This document shows positions 32,100 to 40,840 of a stretch of 64,000 nucleotides of DNA, in pieces (positions within the stretch are counted from its first letter, which is position 1; each line of letters opens with the position of its first letter). Origin of the DNA: Selaginella moellendorffii (taxonomy: Eukaryota; Streptophyta; Lycopodiopsida; Selaginellales; Selaginellaceae). The stretch lies in assembly GCF_000143415.4 (NCBI RefSeq), contig NW_003314271.1, positions 406,400 through 470,399 on the forward strand, in the 5' to 3' direction. The notes beneath the pieces are model-generated. The model searched no databases. It was not told where the DNA came from and was given only the letters and a program-made list of their open reading frames with translations. The position numbers and the translations under genes were made by a program.

Positions 32100-33540
32100 G
32101 ATAGCACTCAGCACCATTCTTGTCAAGCCGGAGCAACTCGACGAGGCCGAGCTCCGCAGTGCCGTGCTCTCAGCCACCCTTGCTCGATTCACGTCGCTGC
32201 CGGCCGATGATCAGCTCACGCAGCTCCTTGAGTTTGTACAATGTACGAAGAGGTCAGAAGAACTAAAGAAAAACTCCTCACACTTTTCTTTCTTGTTTTC
32301 CCTTCTTCAGCACTCAAGGAGATGCCGCTTGCCCTCCCATCCCAGCATGAGTTCGATGCGTACGAGCTCCCCACCAAGTTTTTCGAGATCATCTTAGGAA
32401 AGCGTCTCTCAAGTTCGGGTAAGGTCTTAATCTTCGGGATTGTTTTGAAGGGCGTGTTTCCGATCTTGCAGGGCCTTGTACTTCAAGAACTTTGAGCCCA
32501 TTGCACTGGACGAGGCCGAGGATGCTATGCTCGAGCTTTACTTCGAGCGAGCTCGGATCCAAGATGGGCAGACAATACTAGACATTGGTGCTGGATGGGG
32601 CTCGGCTTCTTTCTACATTGCAGAAAGATGCCCTCGCAGCCACATCACTGCTGTCTGCTCCAAACTTCAAAAGGATTACATTGACAACAAATGCAGGTAA
32701 GCTTTTGGTTTCTTTAATTGCTTTCCAAGATCCCGAGGACAGATAAGTCACTAGTGCTGGTTTTCATTCAGGGAACTTGGCATTTCCAATGTCCGAGCTA
32801 TAGAGTCCGATATCTGTACACTTTAGTTGGATGAAACTTTCGATCGGGTTCTTTGCATTGAACTGCTTGAGGTGAGCGATCTGTCTTTTTCTTTCAAGTC
32901 TGGTGAGCCATAAAGATTTGATACAGTACTTGAAGAACTATAAGCTACTGTTCAAGAAAATTTCGTCGTGGATGAATCCGGATAGCCTGCTTTTCAGTGA
33001 GGCCCTGACTCACAAGTCCTTCGCGAGGCATTACCAGGTAGTATAGCTCCTGGAATAATACAGCTCTAAAGTATATGTTGATGTAGGAAACTCAAGGTGA
33101 TGGGATGACAGCTTGGATTGGAAAATACTTTCTGAATGGAGGAACACTCCTTGCGGACTCCCTGCTTCTCAACTTTCAGGTAAGATAGCAATTTGACATA
33201 ACTCTCAGTGATTAACAATTGTCCTGACTCAACCAGGATGATCTATCCATTGTTGATCACTGGCGTATCGATGGAAGGCATCATGGTCTTTCCAGGTAAG
33301 GCTTGAGTTTCTAAAGAGAAAAGCCAGCCACTAAGCGTTTGAGGGCAGTGATGCGTACGCAAGACAAATGTCTGAGAATGCAGATTTGATCCGGCCCATA
33401 TTCAACGACATCTATGGTAAAGAGCAGGCCAACGTTTGGATGGGGCGATGGAAAGCTGTGTTTATTTTGTTCGCGGAGATGTATAAGTTTGACAACGGCA
33501 GCAGTGGCTCCTTTCTCATTATCTCTTCAAGAAAAATTAA
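32100..33540 (+). pseudogene. Coclaurine/phenethylamine N-methyltransferase-like pseudogene
   Basis: Multi-exon gene of the cyclopropane-synthase-like N-methyltransferase family, which methylates benzylisoquinolines and phenethylamines in other plants. Recognisable: ELPTKFFEIILGKRL, ALYFKNFEPIALDEAED, SAM motif ILDIGAGWGSASFYIAE, HKSFARHYQ, GKYFLNGGTLLADSLLLNFQ, DHWRIDGRHHG, and a C-terminal MGRWKAVFILFAEMYKFDNG. Lesions: in-frame TAG at 32824-32826 (after DICTL), no ATG at the expected start (ATA at about 32102), and a probable one-base frame problem at the exon joined near 32472. Most other splice sites look usable, so the loss is probably recent. Confidence 0.85.
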
Positions 33541-33952
33541 AGGTTCCTATAGAATATCTTTTGAATTTAATTCTCTAAAGTATAAACTGTCTCCAAAGAT
33601 TTATGTTTTAGTTGAGCTCAGTGCTGTTCTTACTAACCGTGTTATCACGTCTATGATCAAACATGTAATAATATGTTAGTAAGACTTTTGGATGTGGATG
33701 TCTGGCTGCCTCCACTTGGGCGCTACAAGACCCTCAAAAACATTATTAAATGACACAGATGGCTAAAGTCAAGAGGTGGGGTACATGATCCCACACTATC
33801 TCCGTGGGTCGCAAAAGTGGGAGTTATTGCAAAGTTGGCGAAGTGTTCAACGAAGAGAATACCACAACACCACGGATCTAACGTGGGCCGGGTGAGTTTC
33901 AAAATATATACGCACAGATTGTCCATCTCAATAGATTTTTCGGTTCTTGAGG
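33541..33952. other. UGT promoter region
   Basis: No gene recognised between the N-methyltransferase pseudogene and the UGT start codon. Confidence 0.4.
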
Positions 33953-35326
33953 ATGGAGACCAAGCACTTGCAATCTCGTGTCGCCATAGTCACCTTTCCA
34001 CTACATGGCCACCAAAATCCGATGATGCGATTGGCGTGTCGCCTTGCAAGCTTGGGAATCCGGGTCACATTCTTCACCAGTAAATGGTTTGAGAAATCCG
34101 CAAAACCATCCAAGGCCTACGAGGAGCTCATCAAGGTGGTGGGCATCGAGGGAGGATTGGATGACAATCAGCTCAACAGCAGCAACGATGCCATCGCCGA
34201 TGTGTTGCGAGAATCCGAGAAGATGAGACAGCCCTTTGAGAAGCTAGTGCTCGCCGATGAGGAGGAGAATGGGACGCCATTCGCGTGCTTGATTGTCGAC
34301 GCGTGCTTCCCATGGCTTCCGGAAGTTCGTCACAGGTTTGTGGCTGGATTCTGGGCGAGCACCGTTGCTTGTGCGAGTGTCATGGTTACGCTGCCAGACC
34401 TCGTAGCGAAAGGATACCTCCCAGCCCAAGGTGAGAAGTTGCTTTCTCCAGGAGCAAATGGACTAGCTCTAGCAGGCATTCCATTCTACTTCCACACCGC
34501 CAACGAGGAGGATCTCAGGATGAGCATCGAGTTTGGGCAGGTGCTTCTTCATCCTGGGATGAGCTGCCTGCTGCTAAACAGCTTCGAGGGCGCGGAGAAG
34601 CAGAGAATCCAAGAGCTCCAGAGCCTGCTGCCTTGTCCGTGCCTCCCAGTGGGTCCTCTAATGGCGACTGACCAGAATGGGATCGCTCGACACGCTGATC
34701 GTTGCCTCGAGTGGCTCGACGAGCAAGAGCCCAAGTCCGTGGTCTACGTCTCCTTTGGAACGCTCGCGTATGTCTCCGCGAAGCAGTTCGAGGAGCTCGC
34801 GCTGGGGCTGGAGTCGAGTGGAGCGTCCTTCCTCTGGGTGGTCAGGCCTACACTCGTTGACAAGCAAGAAGACGTTGAGATCTTCCTCGAGGAGTTTCGA
34901 AAGAGGACGAGCGCGAAAGGTTTGATCGTAGCTTGGGCGAATCAGCTCCAAATCCTGGCTCATCCATCGGTTGGATTGTTTCTCTCGCACTGCGGCTGGA
35001 ACTCGACGTTGGAGGCTGTGTGGAGCGGCGTGCCCGTGCTGGCCTGGCCCCTCTTTGACGAGCAGAACGTTTGCGCTCGCTATCTCGTCCACGACTGGAA
35101 GGCTGGCACTCCGATCAGCGACGCTGCACTGGCGAAGTCGGGCGTGCTTGTAAGTCGGAAGGAAGTCCGAGATGGCGTAAGATCCGGCCTCCGGGACGAG
35201 TCTCTTCGCTACAGCATGAAGCGAGCGTCCAAGGCTGCTCGCGAGGCTGTCCAGCCAGGAGGCTCCTCGTTTTCCAGCATCGAAAAGCTAGTCCTTGCGA
35301 TTAAAGCCGGATCATGGAGCTCGTAG
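33953..35326 (+). CDS. UDP-glycosyltransferase (GT1), intact
   Basis: Single exon, 457 residues from the ATG at 33953 (METKHLQSRVAIV). Transfers a sugar from a UDP-sugar to a small acceptor in the cytosol. Seen: the N-terminal catalytic His in FPLHGHQNP, an acidic residue for the catalytic dyad in LIVDACFPW, and the PSPG box from WANQLQILAHPSVG through HCGWNSTLEAVWSGVP to DEQN. The last sugar-contact position of the box is Gln as usual, although the sequence there is DEQN. Length is normal for the family. It follows the N-methyltransferase pseudogene in the same orientation; glycosylation of a phenolic amine is one possibility, but acceptor specificity cannot be read from sequence. Confidence 0.95.
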   Translation: METKHLQSRVAIVTFPLHGHQNPMMRLACRLASLGIRVTFFTSKWFEKSAKPSKAYEELIKVVGIEGGLDDNQLNSSNDAIADVLRESEKMRQPFEKLVLADEEENGTPFACLIVDACFPWLPEVRHRFVAGFWASTVACASVMVTLPDLVAKGYLPAQGEKLLSPGANGLALAGIPFYFHTANEEDLRMSIEFGQVLLHPGMSCLLLNSFEGAEKQRIQELQSLLPCPCLPVGPLMATDQNGIARHADRCLEWLDEQEPKSVVYVSFGTLAYVSAKQFEELALGLESSGASFLWVVRPTLVDKQEDVEIFLEEFRKRTSAKGLIVAWANQLQILAHPSVGLFLSHCGWNSTLEAVWSGVPVLAWPLFDEQNVCARYLVHDWKAGTPISDAALAKSGVLVSRKEVRDGVRSGLRDESLRYSMKRASKAAREAVQPGGSSFSSIEKLVLAIKAGSWSS

Positions 35327-35520
35327 AGTTCTTTGAAGTATCGTGAATTCTTCACTCCCTTCTCACACTGGATCATCGTCTCCAAACACCATACAGAAAC
35401 TTCTTTCAACTCCATTGATTTCATCAAATTCGTTTCGTTTTACTGGTCTTGAATTGAGAACGTTTGGTTTTCTTCTCGAGGGGTATAGCTTAGAGCACTC
35501 CTTCGTCTTCGTCTTCCCAG

Positions 35521-36714
35521 ATGGAGGTGGAGTCGCCGGCGCATCTCTCCGCGGCGTGCGAGCGCCTGTTGAGCTCGGGCCTCTACTCGGACATCACTTT
35601 CCAGACGGGGGACGACTCCACCCCCGCCCACCGCTGCATCCTCGCGTCCCTCTCGCCAGTGTTTAGCACCATGCTCTCGGCCGGCCTCCAGGAGCAAGAG
35701 ACCGCCACGATCGCCATCACCGACATGACCACTCCACAGCTCCGGGCCTTCCTCCTCTTCCTCTACACGGGTCGCCTGGAGCAGCAAAAGGTGGCGGAGT
35801 CGGGCTTGGCCGTGCTTGCCGCCTGTCACAAGTACTGCCTCCCGGGACCTCTCATGAACGCTTGCGTCGCCGGCCTGTGTCGATCCATCACCTGCGAGAA
35901 CTGCCTCGGCCTGCTGGAGCTCGCGGATCTCTACGGCCAGGAGGCGCTGGCTGCCAAGTGCCAGAGCTTTGTCACCAGTCACCTGTCCGAGTTCCTCGAT
36001 TGCAATGGAAAAGCGCTCGTCTCAAAGAATGCGGAGCTCCTGCTGGACCTGGTGAGAGATAGACTGCCACCGCTTGGCTTCCGGGAGATCAAGCTCTGGT
36101 TCCGACGATACAACACCCAGAAGGTCCGCTTGCATAAGGTCGTTCTTCCAGCCGGTAGCACTGTCGCGGAGCTTGTGTCCGAGGTGAATAAGCAGCTCAA
36201 CCGGCCGAACAAGCTCAGGGTGTCGCTCCGGATTCTCCAAGTTTTCAACCATCGGATCGGCCGCATCTTCAAGAGGAAGGATCCCATCTCGGTCATCAGC
36301 CAGGAGGAGTCGGACGGTGATGGCCTGCGAGCCGAGGAGGTTCCACCGGACGACGAGAAGTCTCTGGCTGGTAAGTCTGTGATTCACGTCCACCACTTCC
36401 GGACTGGGACCTGGTCGTATGAAGCTTTCGGAGAGCCGTTTGCAATGCACGTTCACCACCAGGAGACTCTTCGCAGGATCAAGCAGAGGATCAAGGCGAG
36501 GCTGGCTGTGTCCAACGAAACTTTTGAGAAGTGGAAGTTTGCCAAGTTCCATACGGTACCAGGCCTGAATGAATACGTTCCCCCGGTTTATCTCGACGAC
36601 AATATGCCCATGGCGGTGCTTCTGACGGTTGATGGATGCTCGTCCTCTAGAGCAATGTCAACGTTGCCTCTTGGCATCCACCACACCCAGGATGTCTTGG
36701 GGTCTTGCAAGTAG
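35521..36714 (+). CDS. BTB/POZ protein with USP7-type C-terminal ubiquitin-like domain
   Basis: Single exon, 397 residues. Residues 1-120 are a BTB domain (SGLYSDITFQ, AHRCILASLSPVFSTML, FLLFLYTGRL), followed by a BACK-like helical stretch to about 185. From about 195 the sequence resembles the C-terminal HUBL/USP7_C2 region of the deubiquitinases USP7 and UBP12/13: VRLHKVVLPAGSTVAEL, LRILQVFNHRIGRIFKR, LRAEEVPPDDEKSL, IHVHHF, GEPFAMHVHHQETLRRIK and KWKFAKF. No protease catalytic domain is present. BTB proteins can be CUL3 ubiquitin ligase adaptors; a link to the deubiquitinase machinery is inferred. The combination is unusual. Confidence 0.88.
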   Translation: MEVESPAHLSAACERLLSSGLYSDITFQTGDDSTPAHRCILASLSPVFSTMLSAGLQEQETATIAITDMTTPQLRAFLLFLYTGRLEQQKVAESGLAVLAACHKYCLPGPLMNACVAGLCRSITCENCLGLLELADLYGQEALAAKCQSFVTSHLSEFLDCNGKALVSKNAELLLDLVRDRLPPLGFREIKLWFRRYNTQKVRLHKVVLPAGSTVAELVSEVNKQLNRPNKLRVSLRILQVFNHRIGRIFKRKDPISVISQEESDGDGLRAEEVPPDDEKSLAGKSVIHVHHFRTGTWSYEAFGEPFAMHVHHQETLRRIKQRIKARLAVSNETFEKWKFAKFHTVPGLNEYVPPVYLDDNMPMAVLLTVDGCSSSRAMSTLPLGIHHTQDVLGSCK

Positions 36715-36811
36715 AAAACATATCCTGCTTTCTTTTGAGTATTACAACCAATGGGTTGAGCTGACATTAAAAAAAAAACAGAGAGTTCTTGTACCCAAGT
36801 ACCTTGTGAAA

Positions 36812-39800
36812 TTAAGCTGCTACAACGTTGTCTAGTGCGTCCTCGGTGTTCAACACTTCTACCAGCTCGACGTCCAAAATATCTTTCCGAGGATTAGCAG
36901 CGGCAACTATAACTCGAACGGCATCACCAGCTTCTAGCTTCACGTTGGTGCTCACCGATGTATGCAATCCCACCTGCAAGTCACATTAGCCAGCTTATAG
37001 AAAACAGGAAACACTGAAAACTTCATACCTCCTTGATGGAGACGACAACTTGTCCGTCTTTGACCCTGACTACCGACGCTTCATACAGCTCGTCCCTGGG
37101 CCGCCTCCGCAGATACTCAATAAGCCAGTACCTAGAGGACGCGTTTCCCAATTTTCTCGCCTCCTTCGTTTTCAAGTTGGCTAGCATAATCGCTGCCTCG
37201 AGCTGGCTACTGCTAAGCGGTGGAGACTTTTTGCGAAGGGCTGCTTTAACCTGTTAACCAAAACGATCACGATTTAACAAATCGTCAGTAAAAGAGTACA
37301 AGGAGAACCTGGTAGTGTGCCAACAAGTCACTATATCGTCTGATTGGAGAAGTAAACTGAACGTATCCAGGTAGGCCCAAGCTAGAGTGCTGTAGCGGTT
37401 TGGTGCAGTTCATCTCGACAGCCATGTCTGACTGTCCTCTGTATGGCAAAGCCAGAATCTTCTCGTTGCCGTAAGCAGCTATGGCCTCGCCACACAGAAT
37501 CATCATCTCTGAAACAAGTTGTCCAGAGGGACTGGTCATGTCGATCACCTGAAGCTTGATTTCGGGCTCAAACGAATCTGGATTGGTTACTTTGACTTCT
37601 ATCTGCCGAGTGGATAAATCAACTGCACCCTGTTTACAACATCCTCAAAGATCAACCACTGAAGCTAAATGAAACAACAAGCACCTGAGAAAGTCGCCAT
37701 TCATAACGGAGTCGGGCAGCCTTCGCCAGCAAATTTAGCTCACGCTCTTCGTCTAGTTGATACATTATAAGCTCCGTTGCAGAGTCATACGAGAGTCGCA
37801 TCGACGGTTTTATCACTGAGCTGCATACCGAAGACTCTGCAATGCTTGAAACACCAAACTTGATTTTCCAGAGGTCCAGGTAGGCTAGCAAGCAATACAC
37901 ACCTGCCATCTTTGTCGAGGATGACGGACACACTCACAGCGCAGCATTCCGTGTTCTGCCTAAGGCTCATCGGTCCAGTAGCTAAGTTCATGGGAAACAT
38001 GGGAATCGTTTTCTCTGGCAGGTAAACGGTCGTTCCTCGGTGTTTTGCTTCTCTATTTAGTCTCAGGTTAGCCTAGCACAACAAATCAACACACGTGCAC
38101 GCACCTTTCAATTATATGTTCCGGCTCTACCCATCTTGTCGGATCCGCAATGTGAATCCAAATTTTCACACGACCGTCGGGGAGCTCAGTCGCGCTCAAT
38201 CCATCATCGATCTAGAAATGAATGTCAGGAAGCACAACGATAGACCAAAACACAAACCTCTTCAGTAGAATCTGAATCAATGGTGTAAACCTTCATGGCT
38301 GTTAAATCGACTCTAGAATCCTGATCAGACATAAAATTCCAGGCTTTAGAAAATTTAAGAATGAATAAAGCGCACCTTGTTTTGATCAAGACATGGCTCC
38401 TCTTCAAGAAGCTTTGCAGCCGCAATATGCTCGTCAGGAAAAGCAGTCGGAATTTTGGACTTTAGCAGTTCCACATTTACGTGAAACGGAAGAATACCTA
38501 TGCCGATTAAAACATCTAGAGCAGATTCAGGAGACTTCTGCTGTCCCAAGGCCTCCAAAACCTGGAATATATTAAATCAGAATCAAACTTTGATGCAACG
38601 TGAGTAGCTTACCTCTTTTGCCAAGTTCTTCTGAGTTTCATCGGCAAACGCATCTAACGCAAATTCCTGCAGAGCTTCTACGCGGGCGAGCGCGAACTTT
38701 TCCGAGGACCAACTGGTGGGAGATGGCTTTGAATCATGAGACCGTGCTAAGGCGGACTTGACCATGTTGATAAAATTCACCAGCTCCATTCGAGCGGTTT
38801 CCTCGACATTATACTGGTGTTGTAACTCCTGCACCTGATAAACAGAAAGATCAAACATGAGAGACAATGATGTCGAGCTTACCTCTGCACTAGACCGCGG
38901 TTCATAAAAGACAACAGGCCCTTTTTGCTTGCGCCTAAAGAACACTTGCTTTGAAGATAGCATACAATGCGTTGCATAGTACTCAACATGGGAAACATCC
39001 CCAAAAAGCACCTGCAATTGCGAGGCAGACGAGTCAACCATTTCAACAAAACGTCGACTCACAAACTTTGGCTAGCTTCTTTGAACTTATGGATTTCTCC
39101 TCTGACTCAACCAGCTCGTGCCATGCAATTTCTATAAGAGACAAGTCCTGCAAAACGCAAAATTGTTTCATAAGAAAAAAGTGAAAGAACAAAAAAAACC
39201 TGTATGGCTTCCGTTTGCTTCAGGAACTCAACGATGTCTTCTGGTTTAAACGTTTCTACATCTGGAACAACGTATCTTACTTTCCCAGGCTTCACCGAGT
39301 GGGAATTTCCATACTGCAAATGAGCTATAGCATTAGTTATAGAGCATACTTCTTCCAAAGCTCTGAAAGAATAGTCACCTGGTCTATGGCAATCCAGTTC
39401 TTCTTCCCTTCCGGCCTATCCACAACCGCACAAACAAGCTTGCCATCTTTTACAAGCTCTACAAGCATTCCTTTGCGAAAAATTTGATCGCCGGACGTCG
39501 CGACCTCCTCGCTCGCGCTCACTCTCAACTCTAGATACCTGCGAAGAATCCAAAAGAAACCAGCTAGAAGAAAGCAAAAGGATTCTATAGACAACGCCCA
39601 TACCTCCCCCTGATTCTTTCCTTCTTCGTTTCTCCCGTCTCCACAAACAGACCGACAAGCTGCTTGAGACTGGCAAGGCCATCGCTCCATTTCCTACTCA
39701 GCAATCCATAGCTGCTACTCCAGGGGCCTTCAATCCCTCCCCGCATCGCCGACGAAGTCGTAAAACTCCTCCTGTTCCCTCGCCTGCCAAGCAAAACCCT

Positions 39801-39938
39801 CCGCGACGAAGAATCCCGCCGCGACGACGATACCACCCCTGCCGCCGCCACTCGATCAATGCCGCGCCCTGACGATGGCACCATCGCCATTGTCGCGTGC
39901 AGCGCGGAAGACAAGCAGGCTGCACAGAATCGCCCCAT
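36812..39938 (-). CDS. RNR1: RNR1-like 3'-5' exoribonuclease (RNase II/R family), organellar
   Basis: Multi-exon gene from the ATG at 39938 to TAA at 36812-36814. Processive 3'-5' exoribonuclease maturing rRNA and mRNA ends in chloroplasts or mitochondria (family knowledge). The N-terminus MGRFCAACLSS followed by a Ser/Arg-rich stretch looks like a transit peptide. Seen: the catalytic Asp region TIDSDSTEE joined by splicing to IDDGLSATELPDGRVKIWIH, then ADPTRWVEPE, MSLRQNTECCAVSVSV, PYRGQSD and GYVQFTSPIRRYSDLLAHYQ, all typical of the RNB domain, and a C-terminal S1-like region. I did not close every exon frame. The promoter carries telo-box motifs. Confidence 0.87.
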
Positions 39939-40045
39939 AAGCGCCGCGACCAGCGGCGCTCAGCAAACCATGGCAAATGCGGGACGCGAATCAATCAAAG
40001 CACGCGGAGCTGGGATCCAAGAGCCCTATCGCAGCTCTTTCACAT

Positions 40046-40093
40046 AAACCCTATCTCTAAAACCCTCCCCTGTTCTAGGGCAAAACTAGGGTT
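40046..40093. promoter_or_regulatory. Telo-box motifs upstream of the RNR1-like gene
   Basis: AAACCCTA at 40046-40053, AAACCCT-like at about 40058-40066 and the reverse complement TAGGGTT at 40087-40093. Telo-boxes are common in promoters of plant translation and organelle genes. They lie about 110-155 bp before the start codon. Confidence 0.6.
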
Positions 40094-40168
40094 CTTCATT
40101 ATCCCCATTATTACATACAAAAGGGGGTAAAGTGTTCTTCGAAAAATCAAGGAAAGAATTCCCAGTGG

Positions 40169-40702
40169 TCACTTGGAGCTCCCAGAGGCGTCGATCTGGC
40201 CCTCTTTCTCCTCGGCCTCCTTCTCTCTCGCCTCCTTCTCCTTCTTCTCCCTCTCGCGACGATCCGAAATCTCGAGCTCCACCGCATCCCAGCTCGACCG
40301 ATGCGTCGGCAAATGCTTGGATCGCTCGTAGCCCTCGTCGCGGATCCTGATCTTGTGCCCCTCGGGCACCTCCCACGGCTTCCACTCGATCATCTTGGGG
40401 ATGAGCTTGAGCTCGTCCTCGGCCTGCTTGATGAGCTCCTCCACTTGCCCACACCCAATCCTCTCCTCGATCTTCTCCCAGTCCTCCTCCTCCTGGCACA
40501 CCTTGAGCCGCGCATTCGTGATCTTGAGCACCGCCTGCTTGTAGAACGCCTCCTCGGGGATGCTCTCCGCCGCGAGCAGCGTCCGCTGGTAGAGCCCCAG
40601 GAGCTTCTCCCGCGCTTGCGGCTCCACCCGGAGGCCCGTGATCCCTGTGGATTTCTTCACCTTGGCCAGCAACGGGCCCGGATGGAAGCGCCGCGCCCAC
40701 AT
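40169..40702 (-). CDS. NADH dehydrogenase (complex I) alpha subcomplex subunit 5, NDUFA5
   Basis: Single exon, 177 residues from the ATG at 40702. Accessory subunit of the peripheral arm of mitochondrial complex I. Seen: the conserved TGITGLRVEPQAREKLLGLY start of the ETC_C1 NDUFA5 domain, then EEAFYKQAVLKITNARL, IGCGQVEELIKQAEDELKLI and KPWE. The C-terminal 60 residues, with GHKIRIRDEGYE and a long charged Lys/Glu helix, match the plant-type extension. No cleavable presequence is obvious, as is usual for this subunit. A telo-box (AACCCTAA, 40770-40777) lies about 70 bp upstream, on the far side of the start from the gene. Confidence 0.95.
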   Translation of the reverse strand: MWARRFHPGPLLAKVKKSTGITGLRVEPQAREKLLGLYQRTLLAAESIPEEAFYKQAVLKITNARLKVCQEEEDWEKIEERIGCGQVEELIKQAEDELKLIPKMIEWKPWEVPEGHKIRIRDEGYERSKHLPTHRSSWDAVELEISDRREREKKEKEAREKEAEEKEGQIDASGSSK

Positions 40703-40769
40703 TCTCGATCTAGCGCCAAAACCCTCGCGAGCTCTCCCCTGTTTTTAGGGCTCTTCCGGCACGCGCAAG

Positions 40770-40777
40770 AACCCTAA
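40770..40777. promoter_or_regulatory. Telo-box upstream of NDUFA5
   Basis: AACCCTAA about 70 bp before the NDUFA5 ATG; a second partial motif (tttttaggg) lies at about 40742-40750. Confidence 0.55.
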
Positions 40778-40840
40778 TTCACAGAGTTTTAACCATTATT
40801 ATAAAGGTCGTTACTTTCGCGAGACTACTAGAAGAAACCA

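Noticed and set aside
33947-33952. UGT start at an upstream TTG
   Set aside because: A non-ATG start six bases before a good ATG is not needed.
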